A DNA stretch of 64,000 nucleotides from Neurospora crassa OR74A (Eukaryota > Ascomycota > Sordariomycetes > Sordariales > Sordariaceae), in contig NC_026504.1 of NCBI RefSeq assembly GCF_000182925.2, forward strand, positions 5,890,001 to 5,954,000. The letters run 5' to 3'. The notes under the pieces are model-generated. The model ran no database searches. It saw only the letters and a program-made list of their open reading frames with translations, and was not told the origin of the DNA. Positions 1-11,235 of this stretch are shown here, one piece after another. Both the position numbers and the translations under genes were made by a program. The first letter of the stretch is position 1; each line of letters begins with the position of its first letter.

Positions 1-1819
1 GTTGGTCTAGGGAAGCGGACTACATATAAAGATTCTTGCCCTAGTCAAAGCCAAGACGTAAGGCGTATAGTAATGGGCACTTTTTGCGGCCGTGATACTG
101 GCTAACACTGGCTTAATTCGATGTAGTATTGACAAGGTGCCAGTGTAACTGGGGCTTGGTACCCTTGACTCTTGGGCAGTGACTGGTTCATGTCTTTATC
201 CATAGCAACACACAACCCTGGTATCTGCACGGATCTAAAACCGATTCAATCGACTGGAAACGACTATAAGCACAGCACAAAGATGGACCGTTGGCGCCAA
301 CAAGCTCTTGGCTGAATAGCCTGAATGCCATAGGGGTTTCTGGACCAACCACTACGTTCGGAGCGATATCACCTCAGGTCAACTGATCATGGGAGAGGCA
401 CAGTTGGTGCACAAAGTTTGTGTGATGGTAGAGGTTAAAGATACGTTGGTATTTGGGAAGATGGGGACATGCGGTTCGAAATAAAGTTTCGATGTACAGG
501 AAACCCTTTCGCCTACATAACGATGTTTTGATAAATGTAAATCACTCGACCCATCGGTTTGTACCAACTCCCGTCCATACTCCAAGCCCCCATCCCCCAT
601 GTGCATCATGTCCATCTGTTGGGTTGTTGTGTATGTTATTGGCTGGGCAGCAATGTCCCTTTCGTACCCTTCGCAAGCTTTCGTCCGTCGTTGGTAGGGC
701 TGACCATTTCATGATGGCAAATGTATCGGTGGATTTGGATGGTATGCGGGTTACTGGCGGGCACTCATGAGCTGTTGTGCAGTTCTCTTCGGTAAATAGA
801 TTCCTCGGTGTCAGGTTTCGCAGAACTGGTGGGAGCCCACGCCTGTTGGGCTAGCGAGCAGAATCGGAGACGACTGGCGCGAGCTTCCCTACTGGGGGAA
901 TGCCTTGAACCTCGGGTGCCAACGTCGACGATGGGAGGAAGCACGTCCGTGTGGATATTTTGTGGTTGTGCTCGAAATTCGAGCGCAAGCTTGGGTTTAG
1001 ACCTCGGATATTTGTATGTGTTTGGTTTGGATAGGAGGATGACCGACAGTGTTTCGAGACGACAGGACGAGATCGCACGTGCATACAAGCATGGCAGATG
1101 CTATGAGTGGGTCACTGTTGTTGATGCTGGTCAGTACCTGAAGCGCAAAAGAGCCGAAGAAAGGTGGGGAATCGGTCTGGAAGATATACCTACCTCGGAA
1201 GGCTGGCATGGGAGGCAAACAGGACCATAGCCGCGGATGTCTTGCATTTGCTCACCCCTGATTTCGACCTTTTGTAAGTGTGCATGGAAATCTCTCCCGG
1301 GTCCCCTTGTTCGTCAAGTATTGCGAAATCGACGAGATGAACAGCCTTTGTACATCTTGCATTGTGTTGAGGCCGTGTTGATAGAAACACATGGCGACAG
1401 ATGAACGGTGATGGATTGTCCCACACAGCCGAGTGGTCGAGGATATGGAGTGTTCTTCTGGATTTGGGCTCGGTTCGTAGTCGGAGACAATTGCGCGTTC
1501 GAGCGGGATACTGGCTAGCGGAGTCGGGGGGCAACACGATGCTGTGATGGGAGGAAAGGTCAGCTTAAACCCACTGAACCGAAAGGGGAGACGGACTAAC
1601 CCATGCGTGATTATTGATCAAAAGATTGGGATGCCCGCGGAAATGTAGACGTTCTGATGCCGGTCGGGGACGATTGACGCAAGCAAACAAAGTGCAGAAT
1701 GCATGATGCAGGAACGACCGGCATTCGCAGGAAGCAGATTGCAATGGACAACGAATCAAGGAAACAAAAGAGTAACAAATGCGCTATAAAATTTATCATT
1801 ATTCACAAGTTGCAATGCA
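1..1819. other. Intergenic, no supported gene
   Basis: Ordinary-composition DNA with only short overlapping open frames on both strands (the longest about 140 codons, near 808-1230). None has a recognisable domain, signal peptide or convincing splice structure. The right end, just past the catalase stop, probably holds that gene's 3' UTR. No repeat or RNA gene was recognised. Confidence 0.6.
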
Positions 1820-3430
1820 TCACTCATCATCCTTCGAATCCTTACACCTCATGCCCTTCCCCTTCACCGGCGCCTTGTCATGCTCAATGCCCGCACCGCC
1901 CTTCTTCTCAAGCTCATCCAACTCTCTTTGGATAGCCTCGCCCACCTCCTGATCAACCTTACTAAACATCTCGATTGTCTTCTTTTGCACCTCCGGCAAC
2001 GCCTTGCCCACATGCGCCGCCACGTTCTTGGCAAACCGCTTGTCTTCTCCGGTCTCCTTAAAGATCTTCCACAGATCCCTCGGCTGCTCGAAATCGAGGT
2101 CGGTCACTTCCGAGGTGAACAAGGCAACCTTACCGGCCCACTCGTCGTGAGCGACGTCAGGGGGACCGAAACGCATGGGACGGAAGGAAGACCGCACATA
2201 ATCCGGGTCGCCACCATAGTTGCCGTCTACGCGCATTGGACCGTCACGCTGGTACGGAGAATAGACGTGCAAGGCGCGGTTGCAAGGGAGTTGTTGGTAG
2301 TTGGGTCCGACACGGTAGCGGGCGGCATCAGGGTAGGAGAACATTCTAGCCTGGAGCATGGGGTCGGCGCTAGGGCCGATGCCAGGGACCATGGTGGAGG
2401 GGGAGAAGGCGGCTTGCTCGATATCCTGGAAGTGGTTTTCCGGGTTCTTGTTAAGCCTGAGTTTACCGATGGGACGCAGGGGATAGTCCCGATGCGACCA
2501 GGTCTGCGTAATGTCAAAGATGTTGTACCGGTAGGTTTCGGCGTCCTTGGGGTCCATGATCTGGAAGTACATGGTCCAGGTGGGGTAGTCGCCGCGCTCG
2601 ATGGCATTGTACATGTCCTTGATGTGGAAATCGGGTTCCTCGCCAGCCAGGCGGAGGGCTTCGTCGGACTCGAGGTTCTTGATGCCGGCGTCGGGCTTCA
2701 AGTGGATCTTGACGTACTTGAACGTGCCGTCCTCGGGCTTGCCGAACTTGTAGGTGTGGTTGCCAAAGGCGTTGACATTGCGGAGAGAGGCGGGGATGCC
2801 ACGGCCGCCAAAGAGCTGCATCAAGCAGTGGACGCCTTCTTGGTTGTTGTTGTGGAAGTCCCAGAACATGGTCGAGTCGGGCACGTTGGTCTGGGGGTGA
2901 CGCTTGTGGGAGCGGTTGAGACTGGGGAACTTGACGGGATCGCGGATGAAGAAGACGGGCAGGTCATTGCCGACAAAGTCCCAGTTGCCTTCCTCGGTGA
3001 AGAACTTGACGGCGAAACCGCGGATATCACGAACCGTATCGGCAGAGCCCTTCTCACCCGCCACCGTGGAAATACGGGCCAGGACCTTGGTCTTCTTTCC
3101 GACCTTGTTGAGAAAGTCAACAGATGTAAAGTCCGAGACATCTTCCGTGCACTCAAACTCTCCCCAGGCACCGGCTGCCTTGGCGTGGACGACACGTTCG
3201 GGGATGCGTTCTCGGGGGAAGTGGGCGAGGGTTTCGATCAGCTGGGTGTCTGCGAGGAGAGAGAGGGCTCCGCCACGAGGCTTCGAGCCCATCAGGACCG
3301 TGGCAGCCGAAGGGTCCTGGACGGGGCGTCCCTCGGCAAGTGTGTAAACCGGTGCGTCGTTCTAGAAGAAGTAGAGGTCAGTATGGGCGGATCTTGTGGA
3401 GGGCACAAAAGACAAACTTACTGAAGACAT
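1820..3430 (-). CDS. cat-4: Small-subunit monofunctional heme catalase (CAT-4-like)
   Basis: Heme catalase that converts hydrogen peroxide to water and oxygen. Two exons: 3430-3422 encodes only Met-Ser-Ser, then an intron 3421-3363 (GTAAGT...CTTCTAG), then 3362-1820. The product is 516 aa, the usual size of a small-subunit catalase and much shorter than the large-subunit class. The distal-pocket His lies in RERIPERVVHAK (about residue 62), the active-site Asn in FVGNDLPVFFIRD (about 135), and the proximal heme-ligand Tyr in RYRVGPNY (about 350). The small-exon start is preferred because it joins in phase and adds the expected N-terminal segment. The C-terminus is Lys/Asp/Glu-rich and ends DDE, with no SKL-type peroxisomal signal. 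The symbol rests on my memory of Neurospora, where a small-subunit catalase gene lies beside an amino acid permease; the family assignment is much firmer than the symbol. Confidence 0.93.
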
Positions 3431-6046
3431 GATTGCGATGATGGTAAAATCTGATGTGGAATATTATGCTGAGACAACATCCAAACCTCCCAGATCACGG
3501 CTGCTGTCTTTATATCGGGTTGGATGTTGACATCGCCATGATTGTCTCCATGGTGGTGACCGGTGGGTCTCCTATCGCGACTGGATACCATGACATCACC
3601 ACTTGCTGAAACCCAACTTGCACACGCACAACGTCCGACGAAGGAGAGCATACATGCGACATCCGTGGTCTCCGGGCCAAGGCAATTGCACGAACGAGCC
3701 ATGTTTGTGGCTGTGGTGGAGTGGATGATCTAGTTATGTGTTGTCCATGATGCTGTTTGATCCTTGATTCGAGTGCAGTGTTTCCTTTGTCAGCACCGTT
3801 TTCGGGTTGCTGGTCCATGTGGAAAAACCAGGGCCCTGTTTGCCATCCATCGCCAACATCATCGAGGAAACCGGTGCGCTGGACCCTCAGATATCGCGAG
3901 AGCCGTTGCTACACATCACTTGGGTGTAACCAGATTGGAGGTGTCAAGACTCGAGACATGCTGTCGACATTCGTGTTGGGGATGTTGCAGTCACTTGGCT
4001 GGCGTCCATTTAGAGCGACCAACCCGAGTCGTCTGTGGTAGTGGCAGCAAAAGCCCATTTGGAATGATGGAAAGGAGTGAAAGCCCAGCATGCAAAGTCG
4101 GCACGTCGTATTCGATCGCAATATTTCATGTTTCGCCCACTTCCAATGGACTCTTCTGCATTGTCAGGACAATGTTCGCGACGATTGGCTATGATTCTCG
4201 TCGGATGGTAGCGAAAAGGAAGGTGGGTCCTCAGAGATCGCATCCGACCGAACATCAAGTTGTCCGCGACCCTGTCGGCGTGGTCAGGACTGAATGCCAA
4301 GGAGTCATGAAACAGCGTCGCTGGGCATCAAAGACAAGCGCTGAGGTTCTTGATAATCAAGACAAGACAGTCAGTCAGTGTTGATGTGAAGATGCTGAAA
4401 ATGCAGGATCCATCCAAGCGGCCAGATTAGTGAAGGGCGAAAGTTGAGCTACTAGCGGGCACACTGCGCGGCACTCGGAGATCGGCGGAATATCGTCGAC
4501 GTTGTTGCCGTCGGTGAAGAATGCGATATTTTCTTGCGAGAACATGCGCTGGCGAGCCTTAGTTTGCATGTAGTTTGATGATGTAGAATCAGAAGAAGCC
4601 CGAGATGTTGAAGTCGTTATCATTCCCCACGAAATGTCATTTCCGAAGTGCATCCAGTCGAAGCTGTCGCTCCCAAACCGAGACAAGCGAGCGGACGAGA
4701 CAGACCGAATTGACCGGAATGACGACGCACGGCCGTGCAGCCGGCACGACTGTAGCCGCCATTGACCAATCACAGCCCCCAGAAAATTTTTGTCAGGGGG
4801 AAAAAGGCGGGGGTGGGTGTTGGATGCTGCCTCCCGCACGTGAAGACAGGCCTCCATGTCTTCAGCCCGTGCTCCTCGCATTGCGTGATTGAACCCCGGA
4901 GGCTCTGAAATCTGTTGGTTCGCTGGGGGGGGGGGGGGGGCCTGAAGTGTGTTTGAATTCCTGACAACCTTCATTTGGTAATGAAGATCAGTGGCCACGG
5001 CCCGTTGGGCGATAGACAAGGGCGGGCCGACAGGGACTGTCAAGAACTGTCAAGTGTGGGGCCAAGCTGTCAAGGCAACCTCAGAACACGGACTGCAACC
5101 CAACAGCGTGGGCGTGCAGTGCGCTCAGACTGCATGGTCATGAAGAAATCATCAACGAGACGACACAATGAGACGAACTCACCCACATCAAACCAGGGGC
5201 ACGCCCGCCCATTGGTGTTCTCGAAGGCGGGCCAATTTCGAGAATTCTGCTCTGTTGGTTCGGGTGGCGTTTCGTCCATGCATGGAAATCTTCCGATGTG
5301 TGGCTGCCCCGGCGCATTGAGTGCCAACCCTAACCTTCCCGAAAAGACGGCATCGCCAATCCCGTTCGAGAACACCGGTAAAAAGCGCAGAGGTAATGTC
5401 GGTCGCTGTTCCCACTGCGGAAGCTCCAAGACTTTGACAACGACGCTAGAGATATCATCAAAGATAACTCCTCAGCGCCTCAAATCCACCATTCGGATGG
5501 CCTGGCCACCCCCGCCGATCCTGATAACACCCCCCCCCCCCCCTCCCCTCGGGCTCCACCCGGCTAGAACCGGTAGCACGCTTTGCCCAGAGCAGTCTTG
5601 CCTCTCCAGAGTCACATCTCCGACACAGGCAAGTGGGAAAAAAAAAGCTAGCGTCACGGTACACTTCACGCCCAGAGTCCATACAACTGAGTCAATAACC
5701 CCAGACCCCTCCCCGTTATTGTACAATTATCTTTCTTGCTGATCTCGTAGTCCCTTCGCACTACAGTCCACTAGAAGCACTCCAGCCACGTTCCTCGATT
5801 CCACTTGTCCTGCACAATTCTGCCCTGGCCGAAACCTTAAAGACGCAGTTGGCAGAAGGGTCCAACTCCAGCGCGTCCGGTCCTCGCCGTCTCTTCGCCA
5901 CAACTCCAGACGACATCAATTCCCTCTCGTACCATCTTGAGCTCAAGAAGCGCAAAGACCACAACCCACACCGCACCGCCCGACAACGGCTGTCCTAGCA
6001 ACCCTCCGCTGAGCGACAAAGAGACATATATATATCCACAGTAAAC
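3431..6046. other. Divergent upstream region between catalase and permease
   Basis: A 2.6 kb divergent intergenic region. It holds a run of 16 G at 4925-4940 and a run of 14 C at 5530-5543, about 590 bp apart and complementary to one another. Several open frames of 200-250 codons cross it on both strands, but they overlap each other, read low-complexity peptide and show no domain, so I leave them out. The right part should contain the permease promoter and 5' UTR. Confidence 0.55.
5688..5694 (+). promoter_or_regulatory. Candidate CPC-1/Gcn4-type site TGAGTCA
   Basis: An exact TGAGTCA heptamer lies about 360 bp upstream of the amino acid permease start. The Gcn4/CPC-1 family binds TGASTCA and drives general amino acid control in fungi, so the position suits a permease gene. 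A 7-mer of this kind can occur by chance, so the regulatory role is inferred. Confidence 0.35.
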
Positions 6047-7810
6047 ATGGGCGGTGCGAGAAAGTACGCCGCCGGCGCCAGCGAGTCCCGGCTCCTCCGC
6101 TGCCGGATCGCCACCCGGAAGCGCAACCAAAAAGGACTTTGTCAAGGAACAGTCGGCCGCTGATGACGATGCGGCCTCCTTCGCCGAGCACAACGCCGGC
6201 CCCGAGCTGAAGCGCAGGCTCAAGTCTCGCCATTTGCAAATGATTGCCATTGGTATGTAACTCGGGATGCAATTTTCTCTCCAGCGGGACACCGACTGAC
6301 AGACAGCATAGGTGGTACTATTGGTACTGGTCTCTTCATCGGTTCCGGCAGCGCCCTCGCCAAGTCGGGCCCTGCTGGCGTCCTCATCGGCTACTGCTTT
6401 ATCGCCTCCATTGTTTACAGCATCATGATGTCCCTCGGTGAAATGGCCACCTACGTCCCCGTCACCGGCGGTTTCACCACGTACGCGGCTCGCTTTGTCG
6501 ACAGCTCTCTCGGTTTCTCCATGTCGTGGATCTACTGGTTTTCGTGGGCCATTACCTTTGCGCTCGAGCTGGTCGCTACTGGTCTGATCATTCAGTATTG
6601 GGACGACTCTCTGTCCATCGGTATTTTCATCGCCATCTTCTGGGTCGTCATTTTCGTCATCAACCTGTTCCCCGTGTCCTGGTACGGCGAGGCGGAATTC
6701 TGGATGTCCTCTGTCAAGGTCATCACCGTCCTCGGCTTCCTCATCTTCGGCATCTGCATCAACGCCGGCGCCGGTCAGCAGGGCTACATTGGCTTCAAGT
6801 ACTGGCACGAGCCGGGTGCTTTTGCTCCCTACATTGTTGACCCTAGCCGCCCTGTCGCCAAGTGGGTTGGCTTCTGGTCCGTCATGATCCAGGCCGGCTT
6901 CTCCTTCCAGGGCACCGAGCTTGTCGGTATCGCTGCTGGCGAGACCGAAGACCCGCGCCGCAACGTCCCCCGTGCGATCCGCATGACCTTTTACCGTATC
7001 TTCCTCTTCTTCATCATGACCGTCTTCTTCATCGGCATCCTCATCCCCTACGACAACAAGGACCTGAACAATGGCGGCTACACCGCGGCTGCCTCTCCCT
7101 TTGTCATTGCGGCCCAGCTCGCCGGCGTCAAGGTCCTACCCGACATCATCAACGCTGTCTTGCTTACTGTCGTCCTCTCTGCCGCCAACTCCAACGTCTA
7201 CTCGGGCTCTCGTGTCCTCGTCTCCCTCGCCAACGACGGCATGGCCCCCAAGTGGTTCAAGATGACCACCAAGTCCGGCGTCCCCTATATTGCCGTCATG
7301 TTTACCTCGGCGTTCGGTTTCCTCGGCTTCCTCAACCTCTCTCCCAACGGCAGCCAGGCCTTCGACTGGCTTCTCAACATTTCGGGCGTCGCGGGTTTCA
7401 TTGCCTGGTCCGGCATCCTCATCGCCCACCTCCGCTTCATGAAGGGTCTTGAGGCGCACGGCATCCCCCGCTCCAAGCTGCCCTATCGCGCCACCTGGGC
7501 CCCTTACTACGTCTACTACGCCCTGTTCTTCTGCATCTTGATCACCCTGACCCAAGGCTTCACCGCGTTCATGCCCTGGAGCGTCGAAGAATTCTTTGTG
7601 GCGTACGTTTCGCTCATCATTTTTGCTGTCATGTACCTGGGCCACAAGCTCTATACCCTCATTGTCTACGGCGCCGCGGCGTGTAAGCCGGTCTCTGCCA
7701 AGGACATGGATGTTACTACTGGGTCTTTGGATCTGGATGCCGAGATCCCCGACGAGGTCGAGGAGCCTACGAGTATCTGGAAGAAGATTGGAACGGGTAT
7801 CATGGGTTAA
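6047..7810 (+). CDS. Amino acid permease, APC superfamily (YAT family)
   Basis: Plasma-membrane proton-coupled amino acid transporter of the yeast amino acid transporter family. The permease frame runs 6054-6252, then an intron 6253-6311 (GTATGT...CATAG), then 6312-7810. It gives about 565 aa with twelve hydrophobic segments. The first membrane helix carries the family signature GGTIGTGLFIGSG, directly after KSRHLQMIAIG; FQGTELVGIAAGE near helix 6 is also typical. Anomaly: the only ATG near the 5' end (6047) is out of frame with this reading, and its own frame stops soon after. One G fewer in the GGG run after the ATG would give Met-Ala-Val-Arg-Glu-Ser and join the long frame. So this allele has either a one-base insertion, a sequence error, or a start I have not found. 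A CPC-1-like site lies upstream. Confidence 0.88.
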
Positions 7811-8159
7811 GGGGATGGTATAATGGAAGGATTGATGTACGTTATGGGTTACGAACGATGGATGAGGAGTGGCTTGGATATGAACAGGGAACGATGGAAC
7901 GGGCATATACGCCATGCCTTGTAATTTCTATTTTCACAAGCGTTTTACGTTGAATTTTCGTTTTTCTGGATGTACACTCAAAAAAGAAGGCGGCGGTGTT
8001 ACATAGAATGATACCCCGGTGCAGCTTAGACAAAAAAGATGGTAATTTACTGCATGATTCGGACGGCCATGTGTGTGATCCTTCAATTTGTTGAAAGCAT
8101 GGTTGCTCGGTTTACTTGAAACAAGCACGGCATGGAAATCGAACCACGGGAGTCTGGAT
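7811..8159. other. Convergent 3' intergenic region
   Basis: A 349-bp gap between the permease stop and the stop of the minus-strand EXPERA gene. It must hold both 3' UTRs. I see no further coding signal or repeat. Confidence 0.6.
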
Positions 8160-8912
8160 TTACTGCCCCTTTCTCCTCTGCCTCTCCTCCATAGCCTCGT
8201 CAGCAACCTTGATCCTCCCCAGGATCCTCCTAGCCATGTCAACAGCCATAATGCTGGCTGTTTGTCTCTTGTCAGCATCTCTGTGATTGATCATTTAGTA
8301 AAGAACGGGGCAACTTACGAACCAAAAACCACGGTCCAAAGAACTGCAAAACCATGGTCCTTTTCGCCTCCTCGCTATACACGGCCGGATCCCAATACCC
8401 GACATCGTAGATACACACCAAGGTCGTCAAGGCCGTCTCCAGCGCATACACGAGGAAAAGGAGCTCATCCCGTCCCGTGGTTCCCTTTCTTTTCACTGCC
8501 AACAGAAAGAATCCGTAGAGCACCGCGGGCAATGTGAAGCCGAATTCGAGATACAAAAACAGGCCGATCCAGGAGTCGTGGGAGCCCGGGACGGAGGTGG
8601 AGGGAGACCACTGTATTATGGGGTCGTTGTATTGGGCGATGTAATCTTGGCGGGCCAGGTGGAAGATGTGTAGCGGGGCGGAGGGAGAGGAGTACCAGGA
8701 CGAAGGGTAGAAGTGGAGGGCATCGATGACTAGGAGGGGGTCAGGTTAGTGACTTTGGAGGTAGCGTAGGGACGGATATGGTTCCGTGGTCTCGGGAAGG
8801 CCGAGCCTGGCAGCTGGATATCAAGAGGGAACGTACAAAGAATGATGGGGATCGACAGCGCGAACCACGCCAGCCAGACGTAGTTCAGGCGGGATTCGTT
8901 GTAGACGGCCAT
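8160..8912 (-). CDS. EXPERA-domain (TMEM97/emopamil-binding-like) membrane protein
   Basis: Three exons: 8912-8837, 8729-8319 and 8257-8160, with introns 8836-8730 (GTACGT...CCTAG) and 8318-8258 (GTAAGT...AACAG). All join in phase to give 194 aa. Four hydrophobic segments are visible: the N-terminal YVWLAWFALSIPIILF, then YLEFGFTLPAVLYGFFLL, LLFLVYALETALTTLVCIY and VLQFFGPWFLVPSIMAVDM. The order, an acidic residue in helix 3 and a closing FFGPWFL-type helix fit the EXPERA fold of EBP and TMEM97 proteins, which sit in the ER or nuclear envelope and bind sterol-like ligands. Substrate and activity cannot be told from sequence alone. The short Arg/Lys-rich tail (EERQRRKGQ) could act in ER retention. 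Confidence 0.8.
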
Positions 8913-9238
8913 TCTGTTTGTTGATCGGACGTCCTTCACCTGTCTTGACGAATGAACGATGGTGGTTGCAGAAGGACGGAAAGCGATGCGCGTCTGAAAG
9001 ATTGTTGACCCCAGATTCCCCAAATTGGAGGGCCGGGGAAAGCTGATGGTGATGCCCAATCGGCTGGCGTGAACGGCAAGCTACCCCTGACCCCTGCAGA
9101 CTAGGGGGGGTGTACACCGAGGTGAACAGGGCCGCGCCAGTGCCACTGCACCACGACATACGCCTCGAGTCCCAGGGTGTCGTCCATCAAGCGTCAAGGA
9201 CAAAGAAACATTACATTATCGTATCAACATCTATAACC

Positions 9239-10264
9239 TCAATCCGCCCTCTTCCCAGGCTGATAACCCCAACCATTACCCACGCCCGCACCGTATCCCA
9301 ACGGGGTCGCTCCTCCCAAGCTCCTCCCCTTCAATCTCTGCGGCAACACGCTCCCAAAGAACCAAACACTGCTCACACACACGCCCGCTCCAAACGACAA
9401 CAGAGCGTAGAAGACGGTGCTGGCGTAGATGTGCCCTCCCATGCCCTGCCACTCCACCTTCCCCTCCACTCGCGGGAGCTCCGGCGTCGGGAACCATCTG
9501 ACGGAAAACTGCAGCGGTAGGGGGTCCCCAATCACCAGTCTCCTCGTAGAGCTTCCCTCCATGTGCGTCAGGGGAGAGGTAGAGTACGCCGTGGCGCTAT
9601 CCAACACCCCTGAATCCTTCTTGTGCAAATGATGTTTTGGCGTGGAATGCAACAGCACGTTCATATGCGTCGAGATGTGCATATGGCTGAGTTGCAGCGT
9701 CCCAGCCAGCGCAAAGACCAGCGGGACGTATTCGGTAACGTGGGGTTTCTCGCCTACGATCTCGACTTGCGGGGGAGGGCGCGCGGGAAGGCGGCAGGCT
9801 AGAGGAGCGTCGGAGTGGATGTAGAACTCGAGCAGGTGGAAGAAGGGGTCGTCGATCATGGGGATCGTGCAGTTCTGCTCGGTCTCGATGCCGTAGTTGA
9901 ATTCGAGGGGGGCTTTGGTTTCTTCGCACATGGGGAAGGGGATCCATTGGATCTCGTGGGCGGGGGTTTCAATGTGTTCGCCGGTTTCTCTGTGGCATTG
10001 GGCGGTTAGCACAGTCAGAAGGTAGGGGAAATGCGATGGGACGAAAGAAGGAAGAAGCCGTGTCAGGACAGGACAAAAGGGGCATGGAGCTTACGAGCTG
10101 CGATTCATGCACTCAACGCGAATGGGGGCGCCATAGTGGTAAGACGGCAACTCATGAGGAGCTATCTCGGCTGCGGCGACATGGGTGGCTAGAGAGGTAG
10201 TGATGGCGACGAGCGGGAGAAGCCACTGACGGCGCGACCGCGATTTGGCGATGGAAAACAACAT
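9239..10264 (-). CDS. Type I membrane protein with signal peptide, function unknown
   Basis: Two exons, 10264-10095 and 9989-9239, with an intron 10094-9990 (GTAAGC...CACAG) that joins in phase; 306 aa. The N-terminus (RRQWLLPLVAITTSLATHVAAA) is a signal peptide. A single strong hydrophobic stretch near the C-terminus (TVFYALLSFGAGVCVSSVWF) is followed by a short basic tail ending PGKRAD. The large luminal part has conserved-looking cysteines (VECMNRS, PMCEE, NCTIP, LACRLP) and N-glycosylation sequons such as NRS and NCT. This fits a type I secretory-pathway or ER membrane protein. I do not recognise the family and assign no reaction. It lies head-to-tail with the EXPERA gene on the same strand. 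Confidence 0.78.
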
Positions 10265-11235
10265 TACTACAAGTTATACACTAGAAAGGATCATAAGGAA
10301 TATGGTGCGCCAGGCAAGTGATAAATGGCAAGAAGATTGGAAGCCGGTGTGGGCGACCCTGCGCTCCGGTCTGTCCCGTGAATCGTGATGATTGCGGTTT
10401 GGATGCTTTCCCGTTTGGTGTTCAGTTGCCGCCAGGAGTTGGACCTCAAGGTGCCATGCACTGAAGTTGTGGCATATGCATATAGGAATAGCCTGGTTTT
10501 AACGATAAACACATAGGCTGGTCTCTGCCCGATAAGGCTGACAGGACCAACAGCGATAAGATAAGTACCTGGGCACAGCACCGACCCCACCACCTGTTTG
10601 TTTCCCGTCCAAACCAACGGCGTCATGTCCATTCTCTTCATGTTCACACATTGGCTTGGAACTTGATCCCGCCGATGTATTCCTTACTTTCCACGAAGCA
10701 TCTTTTGTATCGGGTGGTCAGTGTCCGTAATCCGTATATCCTTATCACGGCTCCAACACCGTCGCCATCGGCTCCCAACCTTTCGCTCCGACGCCATGCC
10801 GCACACTACAAGTCCCGACCGTCCATGCGTAGCCACCGAATCAGGAGATGAATCGCTGGCAATAACAGACTTTCTGGATTGTTTCGCGTGCCATTCCACG
10901 CCACCACTTGTCGGAATCATCGCGGCGGTGTTTGCTTCACCACCGGGAAGCATGTGGTAGCTGAATTCCTTCGAGACACGAGATGATGGATGGGCCACAG
11001 CGAACACATTGGTCCTGGTGAGCCCGACAAGTGTCAGGATGATGCCGGCGGATTGTGAAGCGAGGACTGTCAACTACAAGTGTATTTGGCCTCGGCTTCT
11101 GTCTATTGATTCGCTGACTGCATTGCTGTCGTTGTGCGATGCCATCCCTGGTGATATTTGTGTTACTGCAAGGACCACCTTCTCCCCATGGTTCACTAAT
11201 CCGAACTAAACTTCTGCAGCAGCGACAACAGCACA
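10265..11235. other. Intergenic, no supported gene
   Basis: Nearly 1 kb upstream of the ABC-transporter relic, and also upstream of the minus-strand membrane-protein gene. Short frames only. It may hold the former promoter of the relic. Confidence 0.5.

Noticed and set aside
1880-3424. Open frame of 514 codons on the plus strand opposite the catalase gene
   Set aside because: It is the mirror of a highly codon-biased catalase exon; the antisense peptide is Val/Leu/Gly-rich with no domain.
4375-5742. Overlapping frames of 222 (-) and 255 (+) codons in the catalase-permease gap
   Set aside because: They overlap each other, cross the G16 and C14 runs and read as low-complexity peptide.
6026-6035. 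TATATATATA considered as the permease TATA box
   Set aside because: It lies only about 12 bp before the ATG at 6047, too close to serve as a core promoter for that start.
5837-7915. Long minus-strand frames opposite the permease
   Set aside because: Acidic, repetitive antisense readings of the permease coding sequence, with no domain or splice support.
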